This document shows positions 5,501 to 5,627 of a DNA stretch of 5,627 bases, one piece after another (the first letter of the stretch is position 1; each line of letters starts with the position of its first letter). The translations under genes and the position numbers were made by a program. The notes beneath the pieces were generated by a model, which did no database searches, had not been told where the DNA came from, and saw only the letters and a list, made by a program, of their open reading frames with translations. The stretch lies in the NCBI GenBank assembly GCA_023418835.1, contig JAEZYW010000043.1:1-5627 (forward strand). The letters run 5' to 3'. This stretch comes from Bacillota bacterium. Lineage in GTDB: Bacteria > Bacillota > Clostridia > Tissierellales > Peptoniphilaceae.

Positions 5501-5627
5501 ATGTGCACCCTTAAACACGGACATTAATATTTAATTTTTACTAAGCGGCTTGAAGCCTATATTCAATAGGTGAAAGGCCGTTTAGTTTTGCCTTAATTCT
5601 ATCTCTGTTATACCAATCAATATATCT
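5499..5627 (-). mobile_element. IS3-family insertion sequence, transposase-end portion (partial)
   Basis: The window ends inside an insertion sequence. From 5541 rightwards is the tail of an IS3-type transposase on the minus strand. Left of its stop, 17 AT-rich bases lead to a likely terminal inverted repeat at about 5499-5523, which contains GTGCACCC (5503-5510) and CGGACA (5518-5523), similar in style to the ends of many IS3-family elements. The exact outer boundary is uncertain by a few bases, and the other end and the target-site duplication are outside the window. Confidence 0.7.
5541..5627 (-). CDS. IS3-family transposase (OrfB) C-terminus, partial
   Basis: On the minus strand from the right edge to TAG at 5541-5543, 28 codons encode YIDWYNRDRIKAKLNGLSP followed by IEYRLQAA. 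The pattern Y-I-x-W-Y-N-x-x-R-I-x-x-K-L-x-G-L-S-P-x-E-Y-R is the standard C-terminal end of the DDE integrase-type transposase (OrfB) of IS3-family elements. The catalytic residues and start lie to the right, outside the window, so whether the copy is intact cannot be judged. It points towards cbiO, tail to tail. Confidence 0.88.
   Translation of the reverse strand, partial: RYIDWYNRDRIKAKLNGLSPIEYRLQAA

Noticed and set aside
5236..5508. Minus-strand open frame of 90 codons over the end of cbiO
   Set aside because: It mirrors the cbiO coding sequence, crosses the probable IS end and resembles no family.
1..5627. CRISPR array, tRNA or rRNA genes, toxin-antitoxin or phage genes
   Set aside because: I looked for regularly spaced repeats, tRNA-like cloverleaf sequences and such gene families on both strands and saw none. 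The only mobile DNA is the IS end at the right edge.

Overview
The window reads as chromosomal DNA of a low-GC Gram-positive anaerobe, most likely Clostridia or Tissierellia. The evidence is AT-rich DNA, AGA-dominated arginine codons, strong AGGAGG ribosome binding sites, the standard code with TGA stops, an rplM-rpsI pair of Bacillota type, and a cobalamin riboswitch in front of a cobalt ECF transporter. The lineage is an inference; no species can be named from the sequence alone.

Layout. Positions 1-678 (minus strand) hold the N-terminal 226 codons of a secreted 5'-nucleotidase-type metallophosphoesterase; the rest lies left of the window. Positions 679-876 are a divergent promoter region. 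Positions 877-1335 encode a small TM2-domain membrane protein with an N-terminal soluble beta-rich region. Positions 1336-1495 carry a good sigma-A promoter and a structured leader that may be an L13 autoregulatory leader. Next come rplM (L13) and rpsI (S9), closed by a clear intrinsic terminator at 2349-2383.

Seven bases after that terminator a perfect consensus promoter (TTGACA, 17 bp, TATAAT) starts a second unit. Its leader of about 275 nt is a cobalamin riboswitch aptamer (about 2434-2598), a following hairpin, and an intrinsic terminator just before the cbiM ribosome binding site. The genes cbiM, cbiN, cbiQ and cbiO follow with overlaps of 4, 1 and 4 bp, so they are almost certainly one translationally coupled operon. 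CbiM and CbiN form the cobalt-recognition part, CbiQ is the transmembrane coupling protein and CbiO the ATPase. Abundant cobalamin should stop transcription before cbiM and so limit cobalt uptake.

The right edge (about 5499-5627) is the end of an IS3-family insertion sequence: the last 28 codons of its transposase on the minus strand plus a probable terminal inverted repeat, starting only about 25 bp after the cbiO stop codon. I see no wholly new system. The most interesting points are the riboswitch expression platform (a hairpin loop exactly complementary to six bases of the terminator), the candidate L13 leader, an N-terminally extended CbiQ with divergent coupling motifs, and the IS abutting cbiO, perhaps having cut its terminator.
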